NCBI GenBank assembly: GCA_034430155.1
Contig: DAOUET010000057.1
Span: 81,807-145,806 of the forward strand
From: DAOUET01 sp034430155
GTDB taxonomy: Bacteria; Chloroflexota; Anaerolineae; Anaerolineales; UBA4823
Length of the DNA stretch: 64,000 bases
Direction: 5' to 3'
Positions within the stretch are counted from its first letter, which is position 1. Each line of letters opens with the position of its first letter. Shown here one piece after another: positions 44,961-53,583 of the stretch. Below the pieces are notes generated by a model. That model was not told where the DNA came from and did not search any database. It saw only the letters and a list, made by a program, of their open reading frames with translations. The position numbers and the translations under genes were made by a program.

Positions 44961-45992
44961 TCAGATAGAAGTACCCACGCGTTTCTTTACCTCTCGAGCT
45001 TCACTCCGGATTCGTGCAAATTTCGTCGCCATGTATTTGCGAGTATCTAGCATTGATTCCTCCACGAGAGGGTAGCCAAACCATGCCGTCGTTATGCCAA
45101 ATAACGCTCCCGTTAATGTGCGCAATAATGGCGTGCTTTCCCGGTACGGCAGTAAATTTAAAGGCGGTATAAGGTTCAAGGGCGGTTGGCTGAGGATCTG
45201 GCTGAATCCATCCAACCCTATTGGAACGATCCCGATCAAGATCCAAATGTACCAGGGTAGCGGTTTGATCCGTTTACCGGTCAACGAAAAGACTAACCCA
45301 AAAAGTAAGATGCCCCCATAGATAGCGACGTCTCGTTCACATAATGCCACTTTGAATCCCAGGGTTGGGTTACCGATAAATTCTCGGGCTGCCCAAATAT
45401 CCCCTTCGTTAATACCGGTTGCCACACCAAATGGGATCAGCCCTTGCACACCCGCTGCTGCCCGTGGATAAACCGGCTGTTCTCCGAAAAGAAACCAAGA
45501 CCGGAAGGCGAATTGGTGGCAAACCGCGCCATAAGATCGGTATATTAATCTGGCGGGTGTGGACACACCTGCATCCATCAAAGTAGGAGCAAGAAATGGT
45601 AGCCCCAGGTATAAGAAAACAAATAAATTAAATAACGTCATGTAGTGATTTGACAGCCAGTAGGAAAAACGATCCGCATTGCTAACCGACCATCCGAGTT
45701 CTAGATGTCTTTGGTACTCATCCCCGTTGATGGTGGTAAGATGATTCACCCGGTCCACCGCAGCTGATAAGGTCATTTTTAGATCATCCCGCGTCATGGG
45801 AGCAATTAATCGATACGGGCCAACCTCAACCACAGGAACCTCCAAACCATAAGCCACCAGGAGATCGCGATTGCCATCGATATCTACTTCGACCAGGCGA
45901 TGGGGAATTTCCGCTTGCAAACTGGCCAGATCCGCTTTGGTTGTTTCACATAAGTGGCAATTTTCTCGTAAATACAGAGTAACATTAATCAT
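44961..45992 (-). CDS. Glutaredoxin-like domain fused to DUF2085 membrane domain
   Basis: A 343-residue fusion. Residues 1-75 are a glutaredoxin-like thioredoxin fold with C12 and C15 in 'ENCHLCE' and the cis-proline segment 'VPVVEV'. After a linker come about five helices that match DUF2085: 'GAVCHQFAFRS' and 'ALCERDVAIYGG' carry its conserved cysteines. The joint suggests a membrane protein whose cysteines are served by its own redox domain (inference). It starts inside the stop of the TlpA gene (4-bp overlap) and is followed by pgeF at 3 bp. Confidence 0.8.
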   Translation of the reverse strand: MINVTLYLRENCHLCETTKADLASLQAEIPHRLVEVDIDGNRDLLVAYGLEVPVVEVGPYRLIAPMTRDDLKMTLSAAVDRVNHLTTINGDEYQRHLELGWSVSNADRFSYWLSNHYMTLFNLFVFLYLGLPFLAPTLMDAGVSTPARLIYRSYGAVCHQFAFRSWFLFGEQPVYPRAAAGVQGLIPFGVATGINEGDIWAAREFIGNPTLGFKVALCERDVAIYGGILLFGLVFSLTGKRIKPLPWYIWILIGIVPIGLDGFSQILSQPPLNLIPPLNLLPYRESTPLLRTLTGALFGITTAWFGYPLVEESMLDTRKYMATKFARIRSEAREVKKRVGTSI

Positions 45993-46534
45993 TTATTTAG
46001 TCCTACCTGAGACAAATAACCGTCTAATTGACTCCTGGTCATCAATCCGATATGTTCCACCTGAACTAATCCATCCCGGTCCACAAGGTAAGTAGAAGGA
46101 CATCCTCGAATACGATAAAGGCGTTGCACTTCACCTCCATGATCTAGTAATACCTTGAAAGTTAATCCTAGCTCCTGGATGTAGGGTTGCACCTCTTCCT
46201 TCGTTTCGTCGAAATTTACAGCCAGAACGATTAAATCGGGTTGGGATTCTTCATAACGCGATTGTATCGTTGGCATCTCTATTTTACAGGGAGCACACCA
46301 TGTTACCCAGAAATTAATAAGAACAGGTGTACCTTTTAACTGGCTGAGACAAATCCTTTCCCCTGAGAGAGACTCCAATTCGAAATCAGGTGCCGTTGAA
46401 CCAACCGAAGGAGCAATAGATTTACCAATTCCCAGCCCGGTTGCACCAACCCCGATCGTAACCCAAAAGATGAGACCTAAGCCGGCACCTATTATAAGAC
46501 CGGCTAGAACGATCAGGGTCTTGGATCGCTTCAA
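45989..46534 (-). CDS. TlpA-like membrane-anchored thioredoxin
   Basis: A 181-residue protein with one N-terminal helix (residues ~6-30) and a thioredoxin domain facing the outside. The active site is W79-C80-A-P-C83 in 'NFWVTWCAPCKIEMPT', with 'CPSTYLVDRDG' later. It should reduce or isomerise exported protein disulfides using electrons from CcdA, whose gene lies 108 bp upstream. TTG is the start, with GGAGGT 9 nt before it. Confidence 0.9.
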   Translation of the reverse strand: MKRSKTLIVLAGLIIGAGLGLIFWVTIGVGATGLGIGKSIAPSVGSTAPDFELESLSGERICLSQLKGTPVLINFWVTWCAPCKIEMPTIQSRYEESQPDLIVLAVNFDETKEEVQPYIQELGLTFKVLLDHGGEVQRLYRIRGCPSTYLVDRDGLVQVEHIGLMTRSQLDGYLSQVGLNK

Positions 46535-46642
46535 TTCTTTCGACCTCCAAATTGGCTACAAATCATCTCAAACAGAGTTTTCTCATCTTAGATGTGGCAG
46601 AGTCACCACAGATAACACAGCTCTCCCCTTATTTAATTACTT

Positions 46643-47623
46643 CTAATCGCTGCCGCCCACATGCCCCTCACCTATCACAATTTCTTGATCGCCTCCTAAT
46701 CCATCCTGCTCTACTTGCCCGTTCTTATTATCCTTGGATTTAATCAACAATGCTGCAGGCAAAGCTATGACAAATAGTGCTGCTCCGAAAAACCACCAAT
46801 CGTAGAAATTTCTCCCCTTCTGCCGAGCTACCGCAGCAGGTATTAACCCCAGCAATGTCAAGGCGATCACACCGATCAAAATATATCTGCCCACCCGAAT
46901 CTCATCAATTGCACCGAAGAAAGAACCCAGATTTGCCAATTGCTCAAAGCGCCCGAAAAAGAGCATGGTGCCAATAACCAGCAAGAGTACGCCCATGCTA
47001 ATTTCCACATAGTGCATCAATTTCCCATACCTTTGAATCACGGTCGTCACTAAAATAATTTGAGTGGCTGCTAGTAAAAAAGGTATCGCTAACCCCAACG
47101 AGTAAGAAGCCAGTAATAATCCTCCCTGTGTGATTGATCCGCCACTCATGGATAATGTAAGGATAGTTCCCAAGACCGGGCCTACACACGGAGACCATCC
47201 CGCTGAAAAAAACACACCCATCAATCCTGAGGAAAGGTAACCCCATTTCCGATCAGGCGTGACCTGGTGACGAATATCGTACGCCAAGAAAGGAATGCGG
47301 ATTACCCCGGTCATGTGCAACCCGAAGATAACCACAACAATCCCTCCTATCTTGGTCAACCAAGGTCGTAGGTCGAACAACAAGCTTCCTAATGCGGATG
47401 CTCCCAATCCAAGCAAGATGAAGACTAGGCTGAATCCGATAACAAAGGCAATCCCGTGACTCAGTGTTACCCATCGGTTGGACTCACCGCTCTTCGCCGA
47501 GGAAACAGAACGTCCACTCAGATAGCCGACATATGCTGGCACCAACGAAAATACACACGGTGACAGGAAAGAAGCTAGGCCAGCTAAGAAAGCTAGACCA
47601 AGCCCAAGATTACCAGCATTCAT
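46643..47623 (-). CDS. ccdA: Cytochrome c biogenesis protein CcdA
   Basis: A 326-residue membrane protein, longer than the usual ~240. Six helices carry the paired cysteines in 'SFLSPCVFSLVPAY' and 'SAGWSPCVGPVLG'. It moves reducing power from cytoplasmic thioredoxin to extracytoplasmic thioredoxins such as the TlpA next door. A seventh helix and a Gly/Asp-rich tail extend the C-terminus. AGGAG lies 10 nt before the ATG. Repeat copy B lies 25 bp upstream of the start. Confidence 0.93.
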   Translation of the reverse strand: MNAGNLGLGLAFLAGLASFLSPCVFSLVPAYVGYLSGRSVSSAKSGESNRWVTLSHGIAFVIGFSLVFILLGLGASALGSLLFDLRPWLTKIGGIVVVIFGLHMTGVIRIPFLAYDIRHQVTPDRKWGYLSSGLMGVFFSAGWSPCVGPVLGTILTLSMSGGSITQGGLLLASYSLGLAIPFLLAATQIILVTTVIQRYGKLMHYVEISMGVLLLVIGTMLFFGRFEQLANLGSFFGAIDEIRVGRYILIGVIALTLLGLIPAAVARQKGRNFYDWWFFGAALFVIALPAALLIKSKDNKNGQVEQDGLGGDQEIVIGEGHVGGSD

Positions 47624-47647
47624 TAACCTAATCTCCTATTTATATAA

Positions 47648-47741
47648 TTTAGGACTTACGCAGTTGGTGGGAGGATGGGGGTGTTTGGGCGGGCGTTGCC
47701 CAAACACCCCCGATTTTCCCCTGAACTGCGTAACTACTATA
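47648..47741. repeat. 94-bp palindromic repeat element, copy B
   Basis: Same element as at 34483-34576. Core 47654-47739 differs from copy A at three positions: in the terminal repeat a T-G pair becomes C-G, and in the central stem an A-T pair becomes G-C through changes on both arms. A 7-bp direct repeat TATAATT flanks it (47643-47649, 47738-47744). It sits between the L,D-transpeptidase stop and the ccdA start, both on the minus strand, and may act as a terminator here. Confidence 0.85.
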
Positions 47742-47785
47742 ATTAATACTCCCGAACTCGAACCTGTATTTAGTCAGGTTCAGAG

Positions 47786-48892
47786 CTAATCTACAACGAT
47801 TACCTTGGTACTTCCAGCCCCAGAGATCGTTATGTCACCACTGGCAAACGGCACAATCGGCCTGGTCCACCTGAAGATCCACTTGGCATCTTCCGGTCTT
47901 GCGTTTACGCAACCATGCGACATCGGCTCACCAAAATTATTATGCCAAAAGGTTGAGTGAATGGCGACGCCTTCACCAACAAAAAGAGAGGTCCAACCGA
48001 TGCCATGAAGATCCCATCCCTCAGCGTTGGTACCTCCTGCCATGTGCACTGAATGTAATTTCCGCCATATCGGATAACCATTACTGCCAGCCGGCGTCAC
48101 CGGGGTTGATCCCGATGAGATGCCCGAAGATATGCGGCAGAAATAGACTTCTGTATTTCCTTCATAGCACGAAAGCGTTTGCCCCTCCCAGCGCGCATCA
48201 ACCACCACCCTCTTATCTTCTACCTCGGGATTAAGCGGTGTTATCTCTTCTGGCGTTAGCACTCTAAATGCCTCCCCCGGAGCCCAAAAAATATCACCAG
48301 GATTGCCATACCGCTCGTTAATACGATACCAAACCTGACCACTCTCATCTGTTTTCAGCTGGTCAACCCATAATATCTGGCTAAAATATGCCCGGGGTGG
48401 CAGGTCATGGTCCAGCCGATACTGCAACCAATGCGAGCGCGCAGGAGGATTAATCAAGGACATATCAGCCCATGGTACCGACACTTCTACCCACATACCG
48501 GATTCTTGGTCATACGAAGGCAAGCTGGTTACCACTTGATTAGGCTGGTTTCGCACTGGCTGCAAGTAGGGCGACCAAATATACCCTTCAGGAGTTTCCA
48601 CAAACCGCTGGTTGTTCCTTAAAGGCCAAGATCCAACCGTTTCCCTAAGCCAGGGTACCACCGCATCTTCATATAAGACGCCTACTGTCTCAGAATTTAT
48701 GTCCGGGCGAGCCTTGATATCAACCATACCGACACAGATCCTTCCTAAACGGTCTGATTCGGGAAAATCAGGCAATTCTAAAGCGGATCCAAGGATTGAT
48801 AATTTCCTTTCCAACGGAAGGAAAGTTAATCCAGCCATTAGCATGGATGATAACTTTATAAAGTCGCGGCGGTTTATCGCTTGATGGCTCAT
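47786..48892 (-). CDS. L,D-transpeptidase (YkuD) with Tat-type signal
   Basis: A 368-residue exported protein. 'NRRDFIKLSS' (residues 7-16) is a twin-arginine motif before a hydrophobic stretch. An SH3-like region with 'VDIKARPDINSETVGVLYED' (about 54-73) follows. The YkuD domain has the catalytic motif 'HNNFGEPMSHGCVNA' with His and Cys. It should form 3-3 cross-links or attach proteins to peptidoglycan. AGGA lies 6 nt before the ATG. It is upstream of ccdA on the same strand. Confidence 0.9.
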   Translation of the reverse strand: MSHQAINRRDFIKLSSMLMAGLTFLPLERKLSILGSALELPDFPESDRLGRICVGMVDIKARPDINSETVGVLYEDAVVPWLRETVGSWPLRNNQRFVETPEGYIWSPYLQPVRNQPNQVVTSLPSYDQESGMWVEVSVPWADMSLINPPARSHWLQYRLDHDLPPRAYFSQILWVDQLKTDESGQVWYRINERYGNPGDIFWAPGEAFRVLTPEEITPLNPEVEDKRVVVDARWEGQTLSCYEGNTEVYFCRISSGISSGSTPVTPAGSNGYPIWRKLHSVHMAGGTNAEGWDLHGIGWTSLFVGEGVAIHSTFWHNNFGEPMSHGCVNARPEDAKWIFRWTRPIVPFASGDITISGAGSTKVIVVD

Positions 48893-49356
48893 TCAAAATC
48901 CTGATATCACAAATCTTTGGAATCTTACGGTATTTCGCTTGTAGTGATTTTACACCTGCACTTACACCAATTAAGCATAATCGTAAAGGAATATTGGGTC
49001 AATAGCCTGAATAAGTTTACTGATTAATGTTCGGTTTGAATCCTCGATCAATTCTGTTGAGGTAAATCCAGTAAATCAAGGATTTCTTAGGCACATACCT
49101 CTTCTTAAAAAGATACGACGCACCCACTAATGGAGCAACCTAAACAAAATCGGACAATTTGCTATATTAATGTCACTCTAAGCCGCCTAAGGAAGCGAAG
49201 AGTCCATGTTACGACCGTTTCAATCGAGCAATTCGGGGATTCTTCGGTCGCCTTGCTCCCTCAGAATGACACCTTGCCATGTCAATTGTACGACTTCAGT
49301 CTGATTCGTCAATTAGTTCATAAACGGCGCGTCGGACAAACTTTAGTAGTATTTTC
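48893..49356. other. Intergenic region between L,D-transpeptidase and copA
   Basis: A 464-bp gap containing the repeat at 49171-49271. A 120-codon plus-strand frame at 49130-49492 runs through the repeat and into the antisense of copA; it is not counted as a gene. No promoter could be assigned. Confidence 0.5.
49171..49271. repeat. Degenerate inverted-repeat element of the 'TGTCATTCTGAG' type
   Basis: The left end TGTCACTCTAAG...GGAAGCGAAGAGTCC and the right end, read in reverse complement, TGTCATTCTGAG...GCGACCGAAGAATCC, are imperfect inverted repeats ~35 nt long around a ~30-nt centre. The sequence family with TGTCATTCTGAG and GCGAAGAATC is widespread as a small palindromic element in Chloroflexota and other genomes (from memory). 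This copy looks old because its arms have diverged. No coding capacity. Confidence 0.7.
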
Positions 49357-51897
49357 TTATATTTCAGCCACAAAATTTCGTAGCCTGAGGCTGTTGCTAA
49401 CCACGAAAATACTGCTAAACGCCATTGCTCCAGCAGCCAGCATGGGGTTTAGGAATCCGACCGCCGCAGCCGGAATTAGGATGACATTATAGAAAAATGC
49501 CCAAAACAGGTTCTGCCTAATGGTGCGCAATGTGTTGCGAGATAAATCGATTGCTCTCGCCACACCACGTAGATCACCACTGATCAACACAATTGGTGCC
49601 GCGGCAATCGCTACATCGGTTCCTGTGCCGATAGCGATGCCAACTTCAGATTGAGCGAGAGCGGGAGCATCGTTGATGCCATCCCCAACCATAGCTACGA
49701 CATCACCTGAGGCTTGTAATTCTTTTATCTCAGCCGCTTTATCCCCCGGTAGGACTTCAGCCAGCACTTTGTCAACCCCAACCTGTTTACCGATCGCTTC
49801 CGCAGTTTGGCTGTTGTCTCCTGTTATCATGGCAACCCGCAAGCCCATGCGGTGCAGTTCTGAGATAGCTTCTACCGACCCATCCTTTACTGTATCAGCC
49901 ACCCCAATGACACCCCGCACAACGCCATCTACGGCTACCAACATAGCTGTTTTCGCTTCACCTTGCAATCGTTTTACCTCGGGTAGTAAACCGTTTATAG
50001 CAATATTATGATCAGACATCATACGTAGATTGCCCACCATGATGCGATACGCATCAACCTCCGCTTCGACCCCATAACCAACCTCCGCATTGAACCCTAC
50101 GGGTTCGCTGAGAAGAAGTTCTCGGTCACCTGCTTCAGCAAGAATGGCTTCACCCAAAGGATGTTCGCTTCCTTTTTCTACAGAGGCCGCTAATCTCAAA
50201 AGTTCAAGTTCAGTCAAAGAGCTTGGCTCTTCATTGATCGGATCACCTGCTTTACCTTGGATGGTTCGGGTTTTTCCAACAGCCTGGGGTTCACTTATAA
50301 ACTTAGTTGATAACCGGTTAGCCTCTGCTTGGCTTTTATCGAGGATGATATCGGTTACGGCAGGTTGTCCCCGGGTAATTGTCCCAGTCTTATCCAAGAC
50401 CACGATGGAAATTCTGCCGGCTCGCTCCAAGGCTTCTCCCGATTTGAGCAAGATTCCGATCTCCGCACCTTTTCCTGTGCCGACCATTACTGCTGTTGGT
50501 GTTGCTAATCCCATCGCACACGGGCAGGCAATCACCAATACGGCTACCATATTGATTAGAGCGCGCGTAAACAAGCTGATATTGGCATCTAATGGAAGCG
50601 GGATCAAAAAATACCACACCAGAAAGGTAATGGTTGCGATCGTGATAACCGCCGGCACAAATATGGCCGAAACCTGATCGGCTAACTTTTGGATAGGGGC
50701 TTTGCTTCCTTGAGCTTCTTCAACCAGGCGAATAATCTGCGCCAAAGCCGTTTCTTTTCCAACCTTGGTGGCTTCGAATTTTAGTAAGCCTAGCTTGTTC
50801 AGCGTTGCGCCGATAATTTGGTCGCCAGGACCCTTTTCCACTGGCAAGGACTCCCCAGTAAGCATCGATTCGTCGACAGCTGAGCGCCCTTCAATAACGG
50901 TTCCATCAACCGGAACTTTTTCACCGGGTCTCACGATCACCAGGTCACCTACCAGCACCTCTTCAACTGGAATCTCGATCTCATCGCCATTCCTGATTAC
51001 TCGTGCTTGTTTAGGCCGTAAACCCATCAATTTCTTTATCGCTTCGCTGGTATGACCCTTTGCACGCGCTTCCAGGAACTTGCCAATTTTTATCAAGGTA
51101 ATAATCACCGCAGCGGTTTCGAAGTACACATGCCCGCTTATCAATCCGAACACAACTGGAATTGAATAGAAATATGCCGTCGATGAGCCCATGGCGATCA
51201 GAACATCCATGTTAGCTGATCGATTACGTAAGGATTTATAGGCGCCTACGTAATATTGCCAGCCGACATAGAACTGAACGGGTGTTGCCAGGATAAGCAT
51301 CAACCAGTTCATCCAAGGTGCCTGGGCAAGGCTGGCAGGCAACAATCCAAAATCTCGTCCCATTGAGAGTAAAAAGAGCGGGATGGTAAAAATCAAACCT
51401 ACGGTTAAATAATGTTTTTGTTGGTTGATTTCCCTTTGACGTGCTGCCCGTTCAGCATCTTCTACCGCCCCGCCAGTTTCCACTGCTTCGAACCCTGCCT
51501 TTGTTATTGCATGTCGGATCTCAGATTGGCTGATGAGGGTGGGAACGTAGCGAAGTCGAGCGCGTTCTGCGCCGTATGCCACGTTTGCTTCTAAGACCCC
51601 CTCTAATTGACCGAGCGTTTTTCCCAGGCGACGGGCATCATTGCTATCACTCATGCGATGAATGATCAGGTCAGCTTCTCCCAAAGCGACATCGTAACCT
51701 GCTCTTTGTATACGTCCAATAAGATCATTTAGACCAGCCAGATTCGGATCAAACTCAACAGTCGCCCGTTCTGATGACAGATTTACAACTGCTTGCTTTA
51801 CACCATCCACTTTCTTTAGGTTACGTTCCACAGTTGCAACGCAATTGGCACAGGTCATACCAGTTATCGGTAAGGTATATTGTTTAATTTCAGCCAT
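49357..51897 (-). CDS. copA: Copper-translocating P1B-type ATPase
   Basis: An 846-residue protein. An N-terminal HMA domain has GMTCANC (C16, C19) and a second HMA-like repeat lacks CxxC. Eight helices follow, with 'MLTGES' (actuator), '[12 protein letters not shown]' (CPC copper site), 'DKTGTITRG' (phosphorylation), 'GSEHPLG' and '[11 protein letters not shown]'. A ~35-residue low-similarity insert separates the DKTG segment from the HP motif. It exports Cu(I) using ATP. ATG 51897 has GAGGTG just upstream and is chosen over the longer frame to 51924. It is the third gene after csoR and copZ. Confidence 0.95.
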   Translation of the reverse strand: MAEIKQYTLPITGMTCANCVATVERNLKKVDGVKQAVVNLSSERATVEFDPNLAGLNDLIGRIQRAGYDVALGEADLIIHRMSDSNDARRLGKTLGQLEGVLEANVAYGAERARLRYVPTLISQSEIRHAITKAGFEAVETGGAVEDAERAARQREINQQKHYLTVGLIFTIPLFLLSMGRDFGLLPASLAQAPWMNWLMLILATPVQFYVGWQYYVGAYKSLRNRSANMDVLIAMGSSTAYFYSIPVVFGLISGHVYFETAAVIITLIKIGKFLEARAKGHTSEAIKKLMGLRPKQARVIRNGDEIEIPVEEVLVGDLVIVRPGEKVPVDGTVIEGRSAVDESMLTGESLPVEKGPGDQIIGATLNKLGLLKFEATKVGKETALAQIIRLVEEAQGSKAPIQKLADQVSAIFVPAVITIATITFLVWYFLIPLPLDANISLFTRALINMVAVLVIACPCAMGLATPTAVMVGTGKGAEIGILLKSGEALERAGRISIVVLDKTGTITRGQPAVTDIILDKSQAEANRLSTKFISEPQAVGKTRTIQGKAGDPINEEPSSLTELELLRLAASVEKGSEHPLGEAILAEAGDRELLLSEPVGFNAEVGYGVEAEVDAYRIMVGNLRMMSDHNIAINGLLPEVKRLQGEAKTAMLVAVDGVVRGVIGVADTVKDGSVEAISELHRMGLRVAMITGDNSQTAEAIGKQVGVDKVLAEVLPGDKAAEIKELQASGDVVAMVGDGINDAPALAQSEVGIAIGTGTDVAIAAAPIVLISGDLRGVARAIDLSRNTLRTIRQNLFWAFFYNVILIPAAAVGFLNPMLAAGAMAFSSIFVVSNSLRLRNFVAEI

Positions 51898-52055
51898 CAA
51901 CACCTCATAAAATATCGCATACACACCTAAGGTTCCACAAGATCGGTTTAGGAAACCTCGGGAGTAACCTTATGTTCAGGAATTCTTTTTTCAATCTATA
52001 TGCTAGAGCATATCTTTCCTATGTCATTTTTATTATTTATCCAAATGATCCTTGG

Positions 52056-52262
52056 CTACCCCACCACCGGGTAATTTATCTCAACCAGGAGCTCTTTGAT
52101 CTGATCTTCTGTCGCTGGAGATCCGAAAGTAATTGTCGCTTGTTTTTTCTCCAAATCCGCCATGACAGATTGCACTCCTGATATATCCAATAATTCGGTC
52201 GTGATGGTGTGTACACAGTGACTGCAAGATATATTTGGTATTGAATAAGTAACGGTTGTCAT
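52056..52262 (-). CDS. copZ: Copper chaperone with HMA domain
   Basis: A 68-residue HMA-domain protein with the metal site C13-S-H-C16 in 'NISCSHCVHT' and a 'VQSVMADLEKKQATITF' strand pair. It carries Cu(I) in the cytoplasm to CopA. It lies between csoR and copA on the minus strand, with gaps of 68 and 158 bp. Confidence 0.93.
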   Translation of the reverse strand: MTTVTYSIPNISCSHCVHTITTELLDISGVQSVMADLEKKQATITFGSPATEDQIKELLVEINYPVVG

Positions 52263-52330
52263 ATCCGTCTCCTTACAAAATATATTGGGATATATTTACA
52301 ACATATCACACTAGGACGAAATGGCTATAA

Positions 52331-52600
52331 TCATGCTCTCGTTGCCGCTTTAAAAACATCAGTTATTTCCGTAAGCACGCGTTCCCTCTCATCGGGATCA
52401 TCCCCTCGCACAGCAGTGATCAGGCAAGAATGCAAGTGGCCTTCCAGGATTAACGCGCTGACTTTATCTAAAGCAGCCTCCACTGCCTGGATCTGCCGGA
52501 TAACATCAATGCAATAAGCACCCTCTGCCACCATGCGTTCAACACCACGCACGTGTCCCTCAATATTCTTGAGTCGTCGTAATGCATCCTCATTTTTCAT
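52331..52600 (-). CDS. csoR: Copper-sensing repressor CsoR
   Basis: An 89-residue DUF156 repressor. The Cu(I) ligands C30, H55 and C59 have exactly the spacing of characterised CsoR proteins (C-x24-H-x3-C). It is a helical tetramer that leaves its operator when it binds Cu(I). A palindrome TACCCCC/GGGGGGTA lies at its own promoter. GGAGG is 8-9 nt before the ATG. Confidence 0.94.
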   Translation of the reverse strand: MKNEDALRRLKNIEGHVRGVERMVAEGAYCIDVIRQIQAVEAALDKVSALILEGHLHSCLITAVRGDDPDERERVLTEITDVFKAATRA

Positions 52601-52619
52601 AGAAATTCCTCCATGACCC

Positions 52620-52638
52620 TACCCCCACGGGGGGGGTA
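52620..52638 (-). promoter_or_regulatory. Probable CsoR operator
   Basis: TACCCCC, ac, then eight G and TA form a G/C-rich inverted repeat of the type bound by CsoR. It lies just downstream of the csoR -10 box and covers the expected transcription start region, so bound CsoR would block the operon. Confidence 0.65.
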
Positions 52639-52647
52639 TATATCCTA

Positions 52648-52676
52648 ATCATATCCAATAAACTGCTTTTTGTCAA
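52648..52676 (-). promoter_or_regulatory. csoR-copZ-copA promoter
   Basis: On the minus strand TTGACA (52671-52676), a 17-bp spacer and TATGAT (52648-52653). A near-consensus sigma-70-type promoter facing csoR. Confidence 0.85.
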
Positions 52677-52883
52677 ATTAATGTTGCATTAACAATCCCC
52701 CACTCGCTTTCCATCGGAGGCTCTTGATTTTTCGTTTCGCTTTAATAGTGGAATTATTGGGAAAGCGTTTCATCAAAAGCGCACGTAAATTCCTCTCTGC
52801 TGACACGCCCTACCCATTGGTTTTATATATCTCCAATTGCGTTTAGCAGGATGAAATGGGGTCGGTAGCAATAATCAAGCGCT

Positions 52884-52911
52884 TGTCTAAAATCTCCTGT
52901 CTAAAATCTCC
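52884..52911. repeat. Tandem duplication of a 14-bp unit at the TlpA-lgt promoter
   Basis: TGTCTAAAATCTCC occurs twice, head to tail, and the second copy ends directly at the -35 box TTGACA. The unit is not palindromic. It could be a binding site for an activator or a recent slippage duplication. Confidence 0.75.
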
Positions 52912-52940
52912 TTGACAGCCTTGCTCTAAGTTAATACACT
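52912..52940 (+). promoter_or_regulatory. Promoter of the TlpA-lgt pair
   Basis: TTGACA (52912-52917), 17-bp spacer, TACACT (52935-52940). The expected start is near 52947, giving a leader of about 75 nt without a clear Shine-Dalgarno before ATG 53023. Confidence 0.75.
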
Positions 52941-53022
52941 TATAAACAGATTCCTGCCCAATCAAACCTCGATGTACTGTTAGCTCGGTTTCTTCAGTAA
53001 CTCAAAAAGTTTTACCAACCAA

Positions 53023-53583
53023 ATGATTTCGTTATTTTCTCGACACTGGACATGGTTTTCACTCTTAATCTTACTCCTGGGAGCATTTTGGATAGCAATC
53101 AGCGCCATCCCGCCCGGTAGCCCCACTGTAAGCGAGATTTATGGACCTCGCCAGGGCTTTCTTGCTCCAGATTTTACGCTACAAACCATCCAGGGAAAAA
53201 GTATCACCCTATCAAAACTTCGCGGACATCCGGTTTTAATCAATATTTGGGCCAGCTGGTGCCCTCCCTGTCGCGCTGAAATGCCAACACTGCAGCGGGT
53301 CTATCAACAGTACAAGGAAAGTGGCTTAGAAATATTAGCTATAAATGCTACCAATCAGGATAGTCGTTCTGGTGCGCTGGCATTTATACAGCAGTATGGA
53401 TTGACCTATCCGGTATTAATGGATACCTCGGGAGATGCGTCGACTGCCTATCAGATTCGCTCGCTTCCAACATCTTTTTTTGTTAATAGCAAGGGCAACA
53501 TCCAGGAAATCGTTATTGGTGGACCAATGTCAGAAGCGTTGCTAAGAGTCCGGATTGAATCATTACTCGAGGAGCAGCCTTGA
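53023..53583 (+). CDS. TlpA/ResA-like membrane-anchored thioredoxin
   Basis: A 186-residue protein with an N-terminal helix (residues ~10-29) and an external thioredoxin domain. 'FLAPDFTLQTIQGKSITLSKL' opens the redoxin fold, the active site is W79-C80-P-P-C83 and 'LPTSFFVNSKG' holds the cis-proline. It is similar in layout to the TlpA at 46 kb and is probably kept reduced by CcdA. Its stop overlaps the lgt start by one nucleotide (TGATG). Confidence 0.9.
   Translation: MISLFSRHWTWFSLLILLLGAFWIAISAIPPGSPTVSEIYGPRQGFLAPDFTLQTIQGKSITLSKLRGHPVLINIWASWCPPCRAEMPTLQRVYQQYKESGLEILAINATNQDSRSGALAFIQQYGLTYPVLMDTSGDASTAYQIRSLPTSFFVNSKGNIQEIVIGGPMSEALLRVRIESLLEEQP

Larger units (their letters stand above)
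52601..53022. other. Divergent regulatory region between csoR and the TlpA-lgt pair
   Basis: A 422-bp gap with the CsoR operator (52620-52638), the csoR promoter (52648-52676), tandem 14-bp repeats (52884-52911) and the TlpA promoter (52912-52940). I see nothing recognisable from 52677 to 52880. Confidence 0.6.

Noticed and set aside
49130..49492. 120-codon plus-strand frame
   Set aside because: It runs through a palindromic repeat and then antisense into the conserved end of copA.
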